Assembly (NCBI GenBank): GCA_938038825.1
Contig: CALHST010000292.1
Span: 1 to 14,482 of the forward strand
Source: an uncultured Paracoccaceae bacterium
Lineage (GTDB): Bacteria > Pseudomonadota > Alphaproteobacteria > Rhodobacterales > Rhodobacteraceae
Length of the DNA: 14,482 nt
Direction of reading: 5' to 3'
Below are positions 13,649-14,482 of this stretch, one piece after another; within the stretch, counting starts at the first letter, position 1; every line of letters begins with the position of its first letter. The notes beneath the pieces were generated by a model. The model ran no database searches. It had not been told where the DNA came from and worked only from the letters and a program-made list of their open reading frames with translations. The position numbers were made by a program, and so were the translations under genes.

Positions 13649-13902
13649 AGTTGTCTACTCCTGTGGCAAAGCACTTGCAGTCTTATCAAATTGTAGCGCG
13701 AAGACTTGGCCTTAGTCGATCACATATCTTTTTTGCTAGGGTCTAAGATGTCCCCAAAGCAAAACCTCTCTCGAAGTCGGCTTTCAAGGCGTTGCACAGC
13801 AGCAATGGGCGGTTCATTCAGCGTCCGGATTGGGCCACAGACGATAGGGGCAAACCATGATAAGGGTTGAGATATCAATCGACGCGAAGCTTGGGGCGAC
13901 GT

Positions 13903-14482
13903 ATGGCAGAACCACGGAAAATTCACGTTCTTCTAGAAGAGACACCAAAAAAGGCCTCACGGTGGCCGAGCGCCACCATCATTCTGCCTTTCCTTTCTGC
14001 AGTTGCCGGAACCGTTGCCGTTCTAACTGCGGATCTGTTTGGATTGAGGCAATCCCAAAGTCAGTTTGAAGCGAGCCAAGGACATCTTGAGGCCGAGCTG
14101 GAAGCGGTGAAGGAGCTAGGAGATCGTGAGCTGTCCATCGCTGAGGATCGATTGCTCTCGGAGATCGCAACCAGTTTGCAATCAGCATCAGACTATGATG
14201 CGCAACGGAGGGGGATTGGTTTGGTTGCCGAGATTTCGGGCATTCAGCGTGCACTAGAAATCGAAGCTTTCAATCGCTCTGGCGCTACAATTCGAGCGCT
14301 TCAGCAGATCGCACAGTCACTGGTTGAAGAAGGCCGCCCTGAAGATGATACCGAGCTAGCCATGCTAAATTCCGCGCTCGATACAGCGCCTAAAGCTGTT
14401 TTCATCGACTCGTCGCATGGGAACAATTCTTACTGCGATGCATCTGCTGGAAATCAGAGAACAAACATCGACGATATTTTCC
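13903..14482 (+). CDS. Unrecognised membrane-anchored coiled-coil protein, 3' end beyond the window
   Basis: An open frame of 193 codons from the ATG at 13903 runs off the right edge without a stop. A basic N-terminal stretch is followed by one hydrophobic helix at about residues 24-46 (IILPFLSAVAGTVAVLTADLF). Next comes a long charged region at about 52-95 (FEASQGHLEAELEAVKELGD) likely to form a coiled coil, then a mixed helical region and, near the edge, AVFIDSSHGNNSYCD. The layout suggests a single-pass membrane protein with a large soluble part. I do not recognise a family. The ATG has only a weak GGGG about 8 nt upstream. The 254 bp between this gene and the divergent FIDILGF fragment presumably hold promoters for both, but I could not pick one. 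Confidence 0.7.
   Translation, partial: MAEPRKIHVLLEETPKKASRWPSATIILPFLSAVAGTVAVLTADLFGLRQSQSQFEASQGHLEAELEAVKELGDRELSIAEDRLLSEIATSLQSASDYDAQRRGIGLVAEISGIQRALEIEAFNRSGATIRALQQIAQSLVEEGRPEDDTELAMLNSALDTAPKAVFIDSSHGNNSYCDASAGNQRTNIDDIF

Noticed and set aside
13720..13926. 68-codon minus-strand frame between the FIDILGF fragment and the 13903 gene
   Set aside because: It has no ribosome site and no motif, and overlaps the start of the better plus-strand gene.
13857..14069. 70-codon plus-strand frame at the right side
   Set aside because: It overlaps the 13903 gene in another frame, turns into a Cys/Arg/His-rich string, and lacks the ordered membrane and coiled-coil pattern seen in the competing frame.

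Overview
The window looks like a chromosomal piece from a marine alphaproteobacterium of the Roseobacter group (Rhodobacteraceae). The basis is the protein sequences (MmsA, isobutyryl-CoA dehydrogenase, CoaD, paired GAPDH genes), the moderate GC content and the gene order. The genus cannot be fixed from the sequence alone.

Positions 1-4652 hold a valine-catabolism unit. Reading leftwards on the minus strand are mmsA, a small unknown gene, an acyl-CoA dehydrogenase of isobutyryl-CoA dehydrogenase type, a small membrane protein, and the first 21 codons of an enoyl-CoA hydratase/isomerase-family protein that is probably 3-hydroxyisobutyryl-CoA hydrolase. The last three genes overlap by 4 bp each. 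A LysR-type regulator is divergent from mmsA. The space between them holds repeated TTGCAAAAA and an inverted repeat that look like its operator. Together these genes would convert isobutyryl-CoA to propionyl-CoA.

Positions 4809-6630 (plus strand) carry a two-CBS-domain protein, coaD (coenzyme A synthesis) and a membrane-anchored alpha/beta hydrolase that overlaps coaD by 4 bp. The run is closed by a hairpin terminator.

Positions 6661-9047 (minus strand) carry two different GAPDH genes with a 47-codon membrane microprotein gene and a strong hairpin between them. GTTAGCGCTAAC-type operator sequences precede both gap genes. One paralogue keeps the NAD-selecting Asp and the other has Ser there, suggesting different cofactor use. 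A DUF808 (YedI-like) membrane protein gene follows on the plus strand at 9268-10233.

From 10234 on the region is accessory and damaged. After about 450 bp with no convincing gene comes an RTX (calcium-binding repeat, type I secreted) protein gene. It has a one-base frameshift and an in-frame TAG, and it is cut off by an intact-looking IS3-family (IS407-group) element at 12302-13554. Beyond the IS lies a 31-codon 5' fragment of a different gene, whose product begins with a FIDILGF motif. The IS has 15-bp inverted ends but no target-site duplication, so its two sides were probably not joined by one simple insertion. The window ends inside an unrecognised plus-strand gene for a membrane-anchored coiled-coil protein.

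I saw no tRNA, rRNA, CRISPR array or phage genes. No complete undescribed system is evident. The best leads are the gap/microprotein/hairpin arrangement, the damaged RTX-IS-FIDILGF junction, and the unknown gene at the right edge.
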